The position numbers were made by a program, and so were the translations under genes. From contig CAMDQH010000029.1 of the NCBI GenBank assembly GCA_945905815.1, forward strand, positions 1-32,450: 32,450 nucleotides of DNA, written 5' to 3'. Origin of the DNA: Bacteriovorax stolpii. GTDB taxonomy: Bacteria; Bdellovibrionota; Bacteriovoracia; Bacteriovoracales; Bacteriovoracaceae. Under the pieces are notes generated by a model, which saw nothing but the letters and a program-made list of their open reading frames with translations, did not search any database and had not been told where the DNA came from. Positions 15,628 to 24,343 of this stretch are shown piece after piece; position 1 is the first letter of the stretch; each line of letters starts with the position of its first letter.

Positions 15628-15656
15628 AAGTTACTTTCCTCGAGAGACTCTGTCAA
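15628..15656 (-). promoter_or_regulatory. Candidate promoter just before the DtxR-like gene
   Basis: Minus strand TTGACA (15656-15651), a perfect -35 match, is followed after 17 bases by TAACTT (15633-15628), which matches four of six -10 positions and abuts the ATG. If real, the transcript would start at or inside the start codon and be near-leaderless, which conflicts with the good GAGGAAAG ribosome site upstream. It is therefore only tentative. Confidence 0.25.
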
Positions 15657-15678
15657 CCATTTGAAATTACATGGATTT

Positions 15679-16110
15679 TCATTCGCCTAAATTATTAAAC
15701 ATATCAATGCGGGTCTGATGTCTTCCGCCTTCGAAAGGAGTCGAAAGAAACGTATCCGTTATCTTTTTGAGAAGCTCCAAAGATGTCCTTCTTCCCGACA
15801 GGCACAGAACATTGGCGTTGTTATGAAGACGACTCATTTTTGCATCATCCTCATCTCGACAGACAGCGGCCCTAATGTCAGAGAAACGATTGGCAGTCAT
15901 CGAAACACCTATTCCAGAACCACACAAAAGAATTCCGACAGCTTGTTCTGCCTTAACTTTTTCAACAAGTTTTTTTGCCCATTCGGGATAGTTTGTAGAT
16001 TCAGTGGAATATGTCCCTAGATCAACAACCTCTTGCTTACCCTTAAGATAATTAGCAAGTTCTTGCTTTTCATTAAAGGCCCCATGATCTGAAGCTATAA
16101 AGATTTTCAT
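15679..16110 (-). CDS. rpiB: Ribose-5-phosphate isomerase B
   Basis: This 143-residue RpiB interconverts ribose-5-phosphate and ribulose-5-phosphate in the pentose phosphate pathway. The N-terminal ASDHGA holds Asp8 and His9, LLCGSGIGVSM provides the catalytic Cys63 and the phosphate-binding Gly loop, and RLHNNANVLCLSGR is the conserved second half. Length is normal. The ATG is preceded by AAAGGG at a 4-nt spacing. The gene begins 11 nt after the T-tract of the ahcY terminator, so it either has a promoter inside ahcY or depends on readthrough. The following DtxR-like gene starts 51 nt downstream. Confidence 0.95.
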   Translation of the reverse strand: MKIFIASDHGAFNEKQELANYLKGKQEVVDLGTYSTESTNYPEWAKKLVEKVKAEQAVGILLCGSGIGVSMTANRFSDIRAAVCRDEDDAKMSRLHNNANVLCLSGRRTSLELLKKITDTFLSTPFEGGRHQTRIDMFNNLGE

Positions 16111-16121
16111 AAAACCCTTTC

Positions 16122-16151
16122 AAAAAAAAAAAGGGCGCTCAAAGCGCCCTT
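16122..16151 (-). terminator. Intrinsic terminator of ahcY
   Basis: On the minus strand, AAGGGCGC (16151-16144) pairs perfectly with GCGCCCTT (16138-16131) across a 5-nt loop. An unbroken run of nine T (16130-16122) follows. It lies directly after the ahcY stop and just before the rpiB ribosome-binding site. It is a textbook terminator. Confidence 0.93.
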
Positions 16152-16157
16152 CAATAA

Positions 16158-17498
16158 TTAATAGCGGTAATATTCAGGCTTGTATGGGCCTGAAGCAGAT
16201 ACACCTAGATACTCAGATTGACCTGGAGTTAAGACATCCAGTTCAACACCAATTTTCTTAAGATGTAGACGAGCAACTTTCTCGTCGAGGTGCTTAGGAA
16301 GCATATAAACTTTCTTGTCATAATTTTTAGCATTGGCCCATAATTCTAATTGTGCCAATACTTGGTTAGTGAAAGAAGCACTCATTACAAAGCTTGGGTG
16401 ACCTGTTGCACATCCAAGATTCACGAGACGTCCTTCAGCAAGAACGATGACTTGTTTGTTATTTTCAAGAGTATAAATATCAACTTGAGGCTTAATCGTA
16501 TCTTTAGTGTGACCATAAGTTTTATTCAACCAAGACATGTCGATTTCGATATCAAAGTGACCAATGTTACAAACTATCGCTTTATCTTTCATCGCAAGAA
16601 AATGTTTTGAATTGATGATGTCTTTACAACCAGTCGTCGTAACAACGATGTCGGCTTCCTTAACAGCTTCATCCATTTTCTTAACTTCATAACCTTCCAT
16701 TGCAGCTTGAAGAGCGCAAATAGGATCGATTTCAGTTACAATTACTCGAGCGCCTGCACCTTTAAGTGAGTCAGCAGAACCTTTACCAACGTCACCGAAA
16801 CCAGCAACAACAGCAACTTTACCGGCCATCATCACATCCGTAGCGCGACGAATTGCATCTACGCAAGACTCACGACAACCGTATTTGTTATCGAATTTTG
16901 ATTTTGTGACAGAGTCATTTACGTTGATACATGGAACAGGAAGCTTTCCTTGTTTCTCAAGTTCATAAAGGCGGTGAACACCTGTAGTTGTTTCCTCAGA
17001 AATTCCTTTAATGCCTTTATAAAGCTCAGGGTATTTATCAAGAATAAGCTGAGTAAGATCTCCGCCGTCATCAAGAATCATATTTAGAGGCTCTTTTTTC
17101 TCACCAAAAAATACTGTTTGATCAATACACCACATGAACTCTTCTTCAGTCATACCTTTCCAGGCATAAACTGGAACACCAGTAGCTGCGATAGCTGCAG
17201 CTGCTTGGTCTTGAGTTGAGAAGATGTTACAAGATGACCAAGTCACTTCAGCACCAAGTTCTGTCAAAGTTTCAATGAGAACAGCAGTTTGGATTGTCAT
17301 GTGTAAACAACCAGCAATTCGAGCACCTTTAAGAGGCTTGGTTTTGCCAAATTCTTCACGAAGTGCCATAAGCCCTGGCATTTCTGCTTCAGCGAGCTTC
17401 ATTTCTTTACGACCCCAGTCAGCGAGACTGATATCTCTCACCTTGTATTTAGCAAGATTTGAATTTCCATAAGTGCCCTGTGAAAAAGTTGCTTTCAT
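16158..17498 (-). CDS. ahcY: Adenosylhomocysteinase
   Basis: S-adenosyl-L-homocysteine hydrolase splits SAH into adenosine and homocysteine in the cytoplasm, keeping methylation reactions running. The protein is 446 residues from the ATG. It has the [15 protein letters not shown] substrate segment, [15 protein letters not shown], a [12 protein letters not shown] catalytic Lys/Asp region, the NAD-binding GFGDVGKG Rossmann loop, and the C-terminal [10 protein letters not shown]...KPEYYRY that closes the active site. The start is the ATG at 17498 (AAGGA 7 nt upstream), not the in-frame TTG 6 nt earlier. The upstream region shows no SAH riboswitch core. It is divergent from the methyltransferase gene at 17635. 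Confidence 0.97.
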   Translation of the reverse strand: MKATFSQGTYGNSNLAKYKVRDISLADWGRKEMKLAEAEMPGLMALREEFGKTKPLKGARIAGCLHMTIQTAVLIETLTELGAEVTWSSCNIFSTQDQAAAAIAATGVPVYAWKGMTEEEFMWCIDQTVFFGEKKEPLNMILDDGGDLTQLILDKYPELYKGIKGISEETTTGVHRLYELEKQGKLPVPCINVNDSVTKSKFDNKYGCRESCVDAIRRATDVMMAGKVAVVAGFGDVGKGSADSLKGAGARVIVTEIDPICALQAAMEGYEVKKMDEAVKEADIVVTTTGCKDIINSKHFLAMKDKAIVCNIGHFDIEIDMSWLNKTYGHTKDTIKPQVDIYTLENNKQVIVLAEGRLVNLGCATGHPSFVMSASFTNQVLAQLELWANAKNYDKKVYMLPKHLDEKVARLHLKKIGVELDVLTPGQSEYLGVSASGPYKPEYYRY

Positions 17499-17634
17499 CG
17501 ACAATTCCTTTTCCTAACCCTGATGGGTCTGGTAGATAAGCCAAAAACATAAATATTGGGAATAACCTAACATTCTTTACCTAAGGGCTCAAGGGCAAGG
17601 TTTAGATTGTGAAGGTTTGTTTAAGGCCACAAAA

Positions 17635-18873
17635 ATGAAAAAATACAATTATGAATACTTCGCTTCATGTCCGAGTGGTTTGGAGGAGATTTTATCCAAA
17701 GAATTAGCTGACTTGGGTGCTTCAACAATAGTTATTGTCCGAGGTGGAGTTCAGTTTGAAGGGGCGCATGAAGTGGCCCTTAAGGCCATCTTACACTCTC
17801 GTATTGCCAGCCGCGTTTTTAAATACCTGTTCCAATTTGATGTGAGCAATGAGCAAGATTACTACCTTGCAGCAACAGACATCAAGTGGAAGAGTCTAAT
17901 GGATGTTACCCATACCTTTCGCTTAACCACTATATTTGGAGACCTGCCTTTTGAAAGAGAGGAATTCCGAAATTCACAATTCGCAAATTTAAAACTCAAA
18001 GATGCTATATGTGATTACTTCAGGCACCACGAAACTGTGCGCCCAAGTGTTGAGAAGGACTTTCCAGATATCTCATTTCTGGCCCGTATCGACCGAGGTC
18101 AGGCAAAACCTTACGTTGCTACTATCATGTATGACCTATGTGGAGACTCATTAAATCAACGTGGCTACAGAGTGGCGAAAATTGAAGCTCCTGTTAAAGA
18201 AAACGTAGCTGCCGGAATATTAAAACTTATAAAATGGGACCCTGAAACCGAAGACTTTATCGATGGGATGTGTGGGTCTGGAACTTTCGTTATTGAAGCT
18301 GCCTTAATGGCAGCTGGTATTGCCCCAAGTTTCTTAAGAGTTGATAGACATCTTCACGGCTCCGGCCAGAAACAATGGACTTTTCTTAACTACCCTTGGC
18401 TCACGAAAGATGAAGAATTAAAGGCCAGTTTTAAAAAGCTTCTAGAAGATATTTCAGAATCAACTATCAAGGGAGTTGAAAAATTAGGCAAAATGAAAGG
18501 CAGAATAAGTGGAAATGATATTTCTGAAGTAAGTCTTATCTCGGCCAGAGAAAATCTAAAAAAAGCCAAACTTGATCATGTCATCCAATTGAGTCAGGCC
18601 GATGCGCGTGTTTTAAATCCAAATAAAAATAAAACACTCTTTATCTGTAACCCTCCGTATGGGGAGAGACTTGAACATGGGGAAGATGAAAGATTGAAGG
18701 CCCTCTATCAGGGTCTTGGAGATCATTGGAAGCATAACTTTAAGGGCCACAGAGCTGCCCTCTTTACTGGAAATCTACCAATGCTAAAAGTTGTTGGGCT
18801 TAAGACTTCTAAAAAACACATTCTTTACAATGGTGATATTGAATGCCGTGTAGCTGAATATAACCTATATTAA
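17635..18873 (+). CDS. THUMP-domain class I rRNA methyltransferase (RlmL N-terminal type)
   Basis: This SAM-dependent RNA N2-guanine methyltransferase is related to the N-terminal (m2G2445, RlmL) half of E. coli RlmKL and to Bacillus YpsC. A THUMP domain covers roughly residues 40-160. The methyltransferase domain then shows the SAM motif DGMCGSGTFVIEAALMA and the catalytic NPPY in FICNPPYGERLEHG. It is 412 residues and lacks the C-terminal RlmK half, as in many non-enteric bacteria. I chose ATG at 17635 (AAGG 8 nt upstream) over the in-frame TTG at 17617, whose AAGG is too close. Only 7 nt separate its stop from that of the convergent PD-(D/E)XK protein. Confidence 0.88.
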   Translation: MKKYNYEYFASCPSGLEEILSKELADLGASTIVIVRGGVQFEGAHEVALKAILHSRIASRVFKYLFQFDVSNEQDYYLAATDIKWKSLMDVTHTFRLTTIFGDLPFEREEFRNSQFANLKLKDAICDYFRHHETVRPSVEKDFPDISFLARIDRGQAKPYVATIMYDLCGDSLNQRGYRVAKIEAPVKENVAAGILKLIKWDPETEDFIDGMCGSGTFVIEAALMAAGIAPSFLRVDRHLHGSGQKQWTFLNYPWLTKDEELKASFKKLLEDISESTIKGVEKLGKMKGRISGNDISEVSLISARENLKKAKLDHVIQLSQADARVLNPNKNKTLFICNPPYGERLEHGEDERLKALYQGLGDHWKHNFKGHRAALFTGNLPMLKVVGLKTSKKHILYNGDIECRVAEYNLY

Positions 18874-18880
18874 AAGGTCC

Positions 18881-19705
18881 CTATTTCATCCGATCTTCAA
18901 GCTTGATTGCCAGTGCTGGAGTCGCAAATTTAAGCAGGGCCATTTTATTAACAACCTTATCAAAATGCTTATCTGATCGACTGAAAAAGTAACTTGCGAC
19001 ATCTTGGTCTTTCAAAAAGATCGTATGACCTTTAGTATCGAACTTTCTTAGAATGAATTCAGAATCAAGAAAAAGAATATCTCGGATAGTAAAATTCTTT
19101 GCAATGTAGATGATGATGCAAAAATCAGAAAGCTCCGCCAGAGATTTTTTGATTTTTACGCCTTTCGGCGAAGTGGCATCATGCCAATGGACTTTAACTT
19201 CTACAACTTTACCGTTGTCAGTTTTAAAATCAAAACCACGTTGAGAGGAAGACTTAATTTGATTGAGTCCAAAAATAATTTTTGAATACCACTCTCCCAA
19301 CTGAATGGGCAGATTCTTACCATTCATTAGAACTTTGTGATCTTTTAAAATTTGAAATGTTTGGTGAACTACTTCTACAGTGTCAAAAATGGCTTTTTGA
19401 TCCGGATAATGAAGAATCCCAATGTTCTTCGTTACTTTGGTTAAAAGTTTTTTGTTAAATTGATTGAGGTACCATTGATCGAATTCGCCCAATTCCAAAA
19501 AATCATAACTACTAAAAACAAATCCTTCGCCTTTTAGTTTTGCAATATGCTCTAAATCAGGGATTTCTTTTTGTAGATAACTAAATGGAACGTATTCATT
19601 GTCATGGCTGCCTCTGACAAAGATAACATCTTTATCATAGTCAGAACTGCCATGAGTTCCCCCAGAAAACTTCTGGGCAAGCTCAAAGACTTTATCTTTT
19701 AACAC
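18881..19705 (-). CDS. Hypothetical protein with PD-(D/E)XK nuclease-like C-terminal half
   Basis: I do not recognise the family of this 274-residue soluble protein. Its C-terminal half has the order and spacing of a PD-(D/E)XK nuclease core: Glu138 in GEWYSK at the end of a helix, Gly-Phe-Asp159-Phe on one strand, and Val-Glu169-Val-Lys171 on the next. A helix and strand follow (SLAELSDFCIIIYIAK). This is the pattern of type II restriction enzymes and many repair nucleases. The first 100 residues are unlike anything I know and contain several aromatic/acidic stretches. The start is GTG at 19705 with AAAGG six to nine bases upstream. No methyltransferase partner is adjacent, so a classic restriction system is unlikely. 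The gene lies alone between the RNA methyltransferase and the acyl-CoA dehydrogenase. Confidence 0.65.
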   Translation of the reverse strand: MLKDKVFELAQKFSGGTHGSSDYDKDVIFVRGSHDNEYVPFSYLQKEIPDLEHIAKLKGEGFVFSSYDFLELGEFDQWYLNQFNKKLLTKVTKNIGILHYPDQKAIFDTVEVVHQTFQILKDHKVLMNGKNLPIQLGEWYSKIIFGLNQIKSSSQRGFDFKTDNGKVVEVKVHWHDATSPKGVKIKKSLAELSDFCIIIYIAKNFTIRDILFLDSEFILRKFDTKGHTIFLKDQDVASYFFSRSDKHFDKVVNKMALLKFATPALAIKLEDRMK

Positions 19706-19753
19706 GGTGTAACCTTTTAAATTTAAATTACAACTATGTTAACACGGACTGAC

Positions 19754-21481
19754 CTAAATCTCTAGTGCTGTCACATCTTCGGTGAAATCTGTCACTGTTC
19801 TAGCGATGGAAAGATTATGAGTCAGATAATGAGCACAGTAGACTTTGAAATCCACCACCTTTGACTCATAGTATTTTTTTTCGTCACCAGTACTTGTCTG
19901 AATTTTTTGATCGGCCAATACTGCCGACTGAAGTAGTTTCCATGCCACTACCATTTGAGATGCGAAGTGGAGAAAATCACTACAGTTTTGAAGAATCAGA
20001 TTGTACTGATTACTTTTGCCGTATGTCGTCAGTTGTTGCATCACAGTCTGTGCACTTAAGAGAACTTTGTTAAACAGATCTTTTTCTTTTTTAAATTTTG
20101 TTTCATCTAGTGCCTGAACTGAAGCCACGATGTCTTGGGTCAGTAGACCTAAAGATTTTCCGCCGTCTTTAAGAATCTTTCTCATCACAAAGTCGATCGC
20201 TTGAATTCCATTTGTGCCTTCGTAGATCATGGCAATTTGTGTATCTCGCACAAATTGTTCGACCCCATACTCTGAACAGTATCCATAACCGCCGTGGGCC
20301 TGAAGCGCTGTTGATGAAACTAGAAAACCCTGCTCTGAACAGTAGGCCTTACATATGGGAGTAAGGAGTCCGATGATACCTTCAACTTTTTGGTCATCTT
20401 CAACTTTATTGAAAAGATCTGCGGTATGAAGACACAGAGCACGCATGCCGCGAGAGATTGCTCGCATTTTTAAAAGATTTCTTCTCACGTCTGGATGATT
20501 AATTATTTCTTTACCGAACTGAGACCTTTCCTTAGTATATTTTTCCGCCATTTGATAGGCCAAATTTCCTTGAGACTCGCCTTGAATCCCGCAATACAAA
20601 CGCGCCTCATTCATCATGATAAACATGGTTGCCATACCGTCAAGTTCTTCACCAATCAACCAGCCTTCTGATTGGCCATCGATTCCAAATTGCATTTCAC
20701 AAGTTGCTGAGGCATGAATACCCATTTTATGTTCAATTTTTGAACAGACTACATTGTTTGATCCAGCGTTTATTCCCTGATCATTAATTTTGAAACGAGG
20801 TACAACAAAAAGTGATATCCCCTTAGAGCCTTCAGGGGCCCCAGGTGTTCTTGCTAACACGAGGTGCATATTATTTTCATAAAGATCTGATTCACCGGAT
20901 GATATGAAAATTTTAGTTCCGCTAATTGAATACATTCCATTACCGATTGGCTTAGCAGTTGTTCGTAAGGCCCCAACATCTGATCCAGCACCGGCCTCAG
21001 TCAAACACATGGTTCCACCCCATTCACCACTCATCATTTTAGGAACGATGTTAGTTTTCATGAAAGGGTTACCCTTCAAATTGATAACGTTCAAGGCTGC
21101 CCTCGTAAGCCCCGGGTACATCATCCAAGCAACGTTGGCACCTGTAGCAAGAGACATGCACGCAACATAAAGCGCCTCAGGGACTGGAGTGCCACCAATT
21201 TCTTCGGGCATTCCCAAGGCAAACCATCCGTTCTCATAAAAATTCTTCTGGAGCGACTTTAAAGATTCAGGTACCAGCACTTTACCTTTAACATGCTTTA
21301 CACCTTCATGATCTGAGGGTTCGCGAGTTGGAAATATTTCATTTTCAACAAATTTGCTATACTCGGCTACAATTCCTTTAACATCCTGTTCACCAAAACC
21401 ATATTTTGTATGTTCCTGAACTTTTAGTAGCTCAATTAAGTTAAATTCAATGTCACGGATGTCAGCTTTATAATAGCCCAT
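19754..21481 (-). CDS. Acyl-CoA dehydrogenase
   Basis: This FAD-dependent acyl-CoA dehydrogenase carries out alpha-beta oxidation of an acyl-CoA, the first step of beta-oxidation. The middle beta-domain shows MCLTEAGAGSDVGALRTTA and KIFISSGE (about residues 158-196). The C-terminal helical domain has RSQFGKEI, LQAHGGYGY and MIYEGTNGIQ, with Glu421 at the position of the catalytic base. At 575 residues it is longer than short-chain enzymes (about 380), with an extra C-terminal helical domain as in DmdC-like and FadE-related members. Chain length is not predictable; the DmdC (methylmercaptopropionyl-CoA) group is one possibility. ATG at 21481 is preceded by AGGTACGTTC. It is a single-gene unit, following the lipoprotein terminator. 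Confidence 0.9.
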   Translation of the reverse strand: MGYYKADIRDIEFNLIELLKVQEHTKYGFGEQDVKGIVAEYSKFVENEIFPTREPSDHEGVKHVKGKVLVPESLKSLQKNFYENGWFALGMPEEIGGTPVPEALYVACMSLATGANVAWMMYPGLTRAALNVINLKGNPFMKTNIVPKMMSGEWGGTMCLTEAGAGSDVGALRTTAKPIGNGMYSISGTKIFISSGESDLYENNMHLVLARTPGAPEGSKGISLFVVPRFKINDQGINAGSNNVVCSKIEHKMGIHASATCEMQFGIDGQSEGWLIGEELDGMATMFIMMNEARLYCGIQGESQGNLAYQMAEKYTKERSQFGKEIINHPDVRRNLLKMRAISRGMRALCLHTADLFNKVEDDQKVEGIIGLLTPICKAYCSEQGFLVSSTALQAHGGYGYCSEYGVEQFVRDTQIAMIYEGTNGIQAIDFVMRKILKDGGKSLGLLTQDIVASVQALDETKFKKEKDLFNKVLLSAQTVMQQLTTYGKSNQYNLILQNCSDFLHFASQMVVAWKLLQSAVLADQKIQTSTGDEKKYYESKVVDFKVYCAHYLTHNLSIARTVTDFTEDVTALEI

Positions 21482-21606
21482 GAACGTACCTCATACAGGG
21501 ATTTGTAAACTCATATAGTTTATCAGGGATTCAATAAATGGGAGGAGGAAATTTGAGACAATCTATGAATTTCTTATCCGACTAAAACAATAAAAAGCAA
21601 AAAAAA

Positions 21607-21626
21607 AGGGCCACAAAAGTGGCCCT
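21607..21626 (-). terminator. Intrinsic terminator of the lipoprotein gene
   Basis: Minus strand AGGGCCAC (21626-21619), loop TTTT, GTGGCCCT (21614-21607), then a run of T extending to about 21599. It lies 11 nt after the lipoprotein stop. Confidence 0.92.
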
Positions 21627-21637
21627 AGAAGAGAAGA

Positions 21638-22318
21638 TTAATATCCTGAGTAAAATTCGAATAATTTAGAGCTTGGTGATTTATAACCATTGTTTACTGT
21701 TCCAACTTCAGTTGGGTTTAAGATGCTTGGTAGTGATGTGTTAATCACTGCGTATGATACTGGAGAGGTCGCTCCAGCAAATGCTCCGTAGTAGACAGTA
21801 TAAATTGAACCGGCCTGTTGAGTTTGAGCTTTAATCAGATTTTTTGCAGTTCCAAGAACAGCATCAGCAAGCTCTGTATTATCTATCTTGGTATAAAAAG
21901 TAGTGCTTTCAGTTGTAATATCACAATCGCCATATTTTTTTATTGTCAGTCCCAAGAAGGTGCTATTGTTCATAGTCACAGTACCTTTTAAAATTCCGTT
22001 GCTCGTGTGCTTAAAGCAAGCTGTTGGATCCACGCAATCAACAACAACTGTATTTTTTTGACACATCGATTTATTAAAAGTGCTGACCGATCTCTTATTA
22101 AAATATAAATGTGTACCAACTGTTGAAGCCTCTGTACTGCCTGCTTGCCAAGCTTTGAGGTTGTTATAAGCAGCTTCACCAAAAGCAGATGTGTTTGGAT
22201 TTGTATAATTACTGTTTGAATGACTACTGCCTCCTCCGCTTGAACTCTTCTTACCGCAAGAAGCAGCAAAAGAAACAATAAGCGAAAGTGCCAAAAGGTT
22301 AAGAATTGATGTTTTCAT
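21638..22318 (-). CDS. Putative lipoprotein of unknown function
   Basis: The 226-residue product starts with a short lipoprotein signal: Met-Lys, a hydrophobic run, then Phe-Ala-Ala-Ser-Cys at residues 17-21, with Cys21 the probable acylated residue. A Lys-Lys-Ser-Ser-Ser/Gly-rich flexible linker and an Asn/Ser stretch follow. The mature domain is rich in Thr, Asn and beta-strand-like segments. It contains four Cys (in SMCQKN, VDCVD, TACFKH and YGDCDI) that could form two disulfides. I recognise no family. The start is ATG at 22318 with a perfect GGAGG five bases upstream, not the TTG at 22330 that lies inside that site. It is monocistronic, bounded by its own terminator and a divergent promoter region. 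Confidence 0.8.
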   Translation of the reverse strand: MKTSILNLLALSLIVSFAASCGKKSSSGGGSSHSNSNYTNPNTSAFGEAAYNNLKAWQAGSTEASTVGTHLYFNKRSVSTFNKSMCQKNTVVVDCVDPTACFKHTSNGILKGTVTMNNSTFLGLTIKKYGDCDITTESTTFYTKIDNTELADAVLGTAKNLIKAQTQQAGSIYTVYYGAFAGATSPVSYAVINTSLPSILNPTEVGTVNNGYKSPSSKLFEFYSGY

Positions 22319-22391
22319 AAAGACCTCCAAAAAAGTAAAATGTATTGAGCATTACACTTCAAGTACCGTGCCAAAATAGGGTATTGAGTTT

Positions 22392-22421
22392 TTGAGACCT
22401 TGCGGATGGGTATTGTATAAG
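22392..22421 (+). promoter_or_regulatory. Candidate sigma-70 promoter of the glutathione S-transferase gene
   Basis: TTGAGA (22392-22397) and TATAAG (22416-22421) each match five of six consensus bases and are 18 bp apart. Transcription would begin near 22428, giving a leader of about 65 nt that carries the inverted repeat at 22444-22460. Confidence 0.55.
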
Positions 22422-22443
22422 AATTAGCTATCGTTGATACTAA

Positions 22444-22460
22444 TGTCTAGAAAGTAGACA
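22444..22460. promoter_or_regulatory. Perfect inverted repeat TGTCTA-N5-TAGACA, possible operator
   Basis: TGTCTA (22444-22449), spacer GAAAG, TAGACA (22455-22460). It lies about 34 nt before the GST start and downstream of the candidate promoter, the usual place for a repressor site. As RNA it would also form a short hairpin. The size (17 bp) suits a dimeric helix-turn-helix repressor. No matching site was found elsewhere in the window by eye. Confidence 0.4.
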
Positions 22461-22493
22461 CTTTAGTAAAATCTACAAAAACTCAAGGAACAT

Positions 22494-23072
22494 ATGGGAT
22501 ACGTACTTTACGGCTCAAAAACTTCACCTTTTGTTAGAAGAATCCGTATTCTTCTCGAAAATATCCCCTACGATTTTAAAGAAGTGAATATTTTTGAAGG
22601 TCAAGATGCTGTTGATTTGAACAAGATTAACCCTATTAATCAGATCCCCGTTTTGGTTGATGGTGACAATACGATCTGGGATTCTCGCCAGGTCTTTAAC
22701 TATCTCAATTCCCTTCACCGATTCCAGAACATGGACTGGCAGGATGAAAATCTTCTGACAGCAATAGATGGGGCGATGAATGCTGGAGTGGCCTTATTAT
22801 TAATGAAGAGATCAGGCATCAAGATCGATGAGCCTCTGATGTATGTGCAACGCCAGAAAGAAAGGATGGAGTCGATCCTTGATTTTCTTAAACCGTTTAT
22901 CATGGATCAAGGTTTAAAAAGTTGGGATTTCCACACCATTTCAATTTATTGCTTTTTAGATTGGGCCTTATTTAGAGGCATGATCAATATCGATACAAGA
23001 CCTGAATGTCTGACTTTCCTTAAAAAGCATAAGGACAGAAAAATCGTTACCTTAACTGCTATCCCTGTTTAG
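22494..23072 (+). CDS. Glutathione S-transferase family protein
   Basis: This 192-residue cytoplasmic protein has a thioredoxin-fold GST N-terminal domain (about 1-75). [10 protein letters not shown] at 6-15 gives the candidate catalytic Ser. The [26 protein letters not shown] segment has the cis-Pro (in IPVL) and the Asp-Ser-Arg that normally contacts the glutathione gamma-glutamyl group. The C-terminal part is helical and shorter than in typical 210-220 residue GSTs. The substrate is unknown. The ATG at 22494 has AAGGAAC in good position. Its last 4 nt overlap the 3' end of the convergent tyrS. Confidence 0.88.
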   Translation: MGYVLYGSKTSPFVRRIRILLENIPYDFKEVNIFEGQDAVDLNKINPINQIPVLVDGDNTIWDSRQVFNYLNSLHRFQNMDWQDENLLTAIDGAMNAGVALLLMKRSGIKIDEPLMYVQRQKERMESILDFLKPFIMDQGLKSWDFHTISIYCFLDWALFRGMINIDTRPECLTFLKKHKDRKIVTLTAIPV

Positions 23073-24289
23073 GCGACAACAATTTTAAGCATACGGAGCT
23101 TTCCGATCTTAAGGATAACCTCACTACCAGCTTCAAGATTTAAGGTTTCAGCTGCATGATTTTCAAAATTTACTTTCACTGCATTCTGCTGAATAAGACG
23201 GCGCCCGTCTCCCTTGGATTTAATTAGCTCAAGTTCAAGAAAGAGCTCTAGAAGATTAATAACTCCGGCCGCTTTATTGATTGTCTGAATATCGTCGGGA
23301 ATCTGCTTTTTAGTAAACCTAGCTTCAAATTTATCGCGCTCTTCTTTCCCGGCCGCTTCGCCGTGATAGTAGCCGGTAATTTCCGAAGCAAGGCTCTTTT
23401 TGGCTTCCATAGGGTGAATTGTGCCTGCACTCAGGGCAGCAATGTATGCTTCAACTTCTGTGGACGGTTTTCTAGATAAAAGGAGATAATATTTCTTCAT
23501 CAACTCATCAGAAATCGACATGAGCTTGCCAAACATGTTGGTAGGAGTTTCAGTCAAGGCAATATAGTTATCCATTGATTTAGACATTTTATTCACTCCA
23601 TCTGTTCCCTCAATCAATGGCATTGTAAGGATACACTGGGCTTCTTGCTCATAAGAGTATTGTAGGTGGCGTCCCATCATTAAGTTAAACGTCTGATCCG
23701 TTCCGCCCAATTCAAGATCAGCTTTTAAATGAACAGAGTCAAAACCTTGAAGAATTGGATATACGAACTCATGTAAATAAATGGCTTCCGCATTATTATA
23801 ACGTTTTGAAAAATCATCTCGCTGAAGAATTGCACCAACTGTGGCCCTAGACATAAGCTTAATTAAATCAAGCCCAGAGAACTTTCCTAGCCAGTCCTTA
23901 TTAAAGACAACTGTGGTTTTACTCATGTCCAAAACTTTTCCGACCTGTTCTTGATAAGTCTTGGCATTTTGTGCAACGTCTTCCTCAGTCAAAATCGGAC
24001 GTGTTTTATTTTTACCAGTTGGGTCACCAATTTGGGCCGTGTAATCTCCGATCAAAAAATAGATCTCGTGCCCAAAATCCTGAAGGAGTCTAAGCTTTTG
24101 AAGCACCACTGTATGGCCTAAGTGGATATCAGGACGAGAAGGATCTGCCCCAAATTTTATGATCAAAGGTTTTTGCTTCTCAAAAGACTTCTTTAGTTTC
24201 TTGAGAAGTTCCTCTTCAGGAAGTATTTCAAAAGCACCACGCTTAAGTTCCTTAAGTTGGTCTTCTGGGCTTACAGTAATTCGCGTCAT
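23069..24289 (-). CDS. tyrS: Tyrosyl-tRNA synthetase
   Basis: This class I aminoacyl-tRNA synthetase charges tRNA-Tyr. It shows the HIGH-type motif as HLGH in [14 protein letters not shown], the tyrosine-recognition segment [14 protein letters not shown], and the KMSKS signature in [11 protein letters not shown]-terminal S4-like RNA-binding domain covers about the last 65 residues. The opening '[14 protein letters not shown]' is the TyrZ-like variant rather than the E. coli-like one. The start is ATG at 24289, preceded by AAGGAG at 6 nt; the in-frame GTG at 24307 would include that ribosome site. The leader to the upstream gene is only 54 nt, too short for a T-box. Confidence 0.97.
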   Translation of the reverse strand: MTRITVSPEDQLKELKRGAFEILPEEELLKKLKKSFEKQKPLIIKFGADPSRPDIHLGHTVVLQKLRLLQDFGHEIYFLIGDYTAQIGDPTGKNKTRPILTEEDVAQNAKTYQEQVGKVLDMSKTTVVFNKDWLGKFSGLDLIKLMSRATVGAILQRDDFSKRYNNAEAIYLHEFVYPILQGFDSVHLKADLELGGTDQTFNLMMGRHLQYSYEQEAQCILTMPLIEGTDGVNKMSKSMDNYIALTETPTNMFGKLMSISDELMKKYYLLLSRKPSTEVEAYIAALSAGTIHPMEAKKSLASEITGYYHGEAAGKEERDKFEARFTKKQIPDDIQTINKAAGVINLLELFLELELIKSKGDGRRLIQQNAVKVNFENHAAETLNLEAGSEVILKIGKLRMLKIVVA

Positions 24290-24343
24290 GAAAGTCTCCT
24301 TAAACACCTAGAGTTTAATCGACCCTGCGAATTTAGTAAAAAA

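Noticed and set aside
17499-17634. SAH or SAM riboswitch before ahcY
   Set aside because: The leader lacks the conserved riboswitch cores and shows no extended pairing; the region is only the divergent promoter space.
18881-19705. Restriction-modification system
   Set aside because: The nearby methyltransferase at 17635-18873 is an RNA methyltransferase with a THUMP domain, convergent in orientation, and no DNA methyltransferase is present.
24290-24343. T-box leader for tyrS (and similarly 29241-29286 for trpS)
   Set aside because: Leaders of 54 and 46 nt are far too short for a T-box and contain no T-box consensus or terminator.
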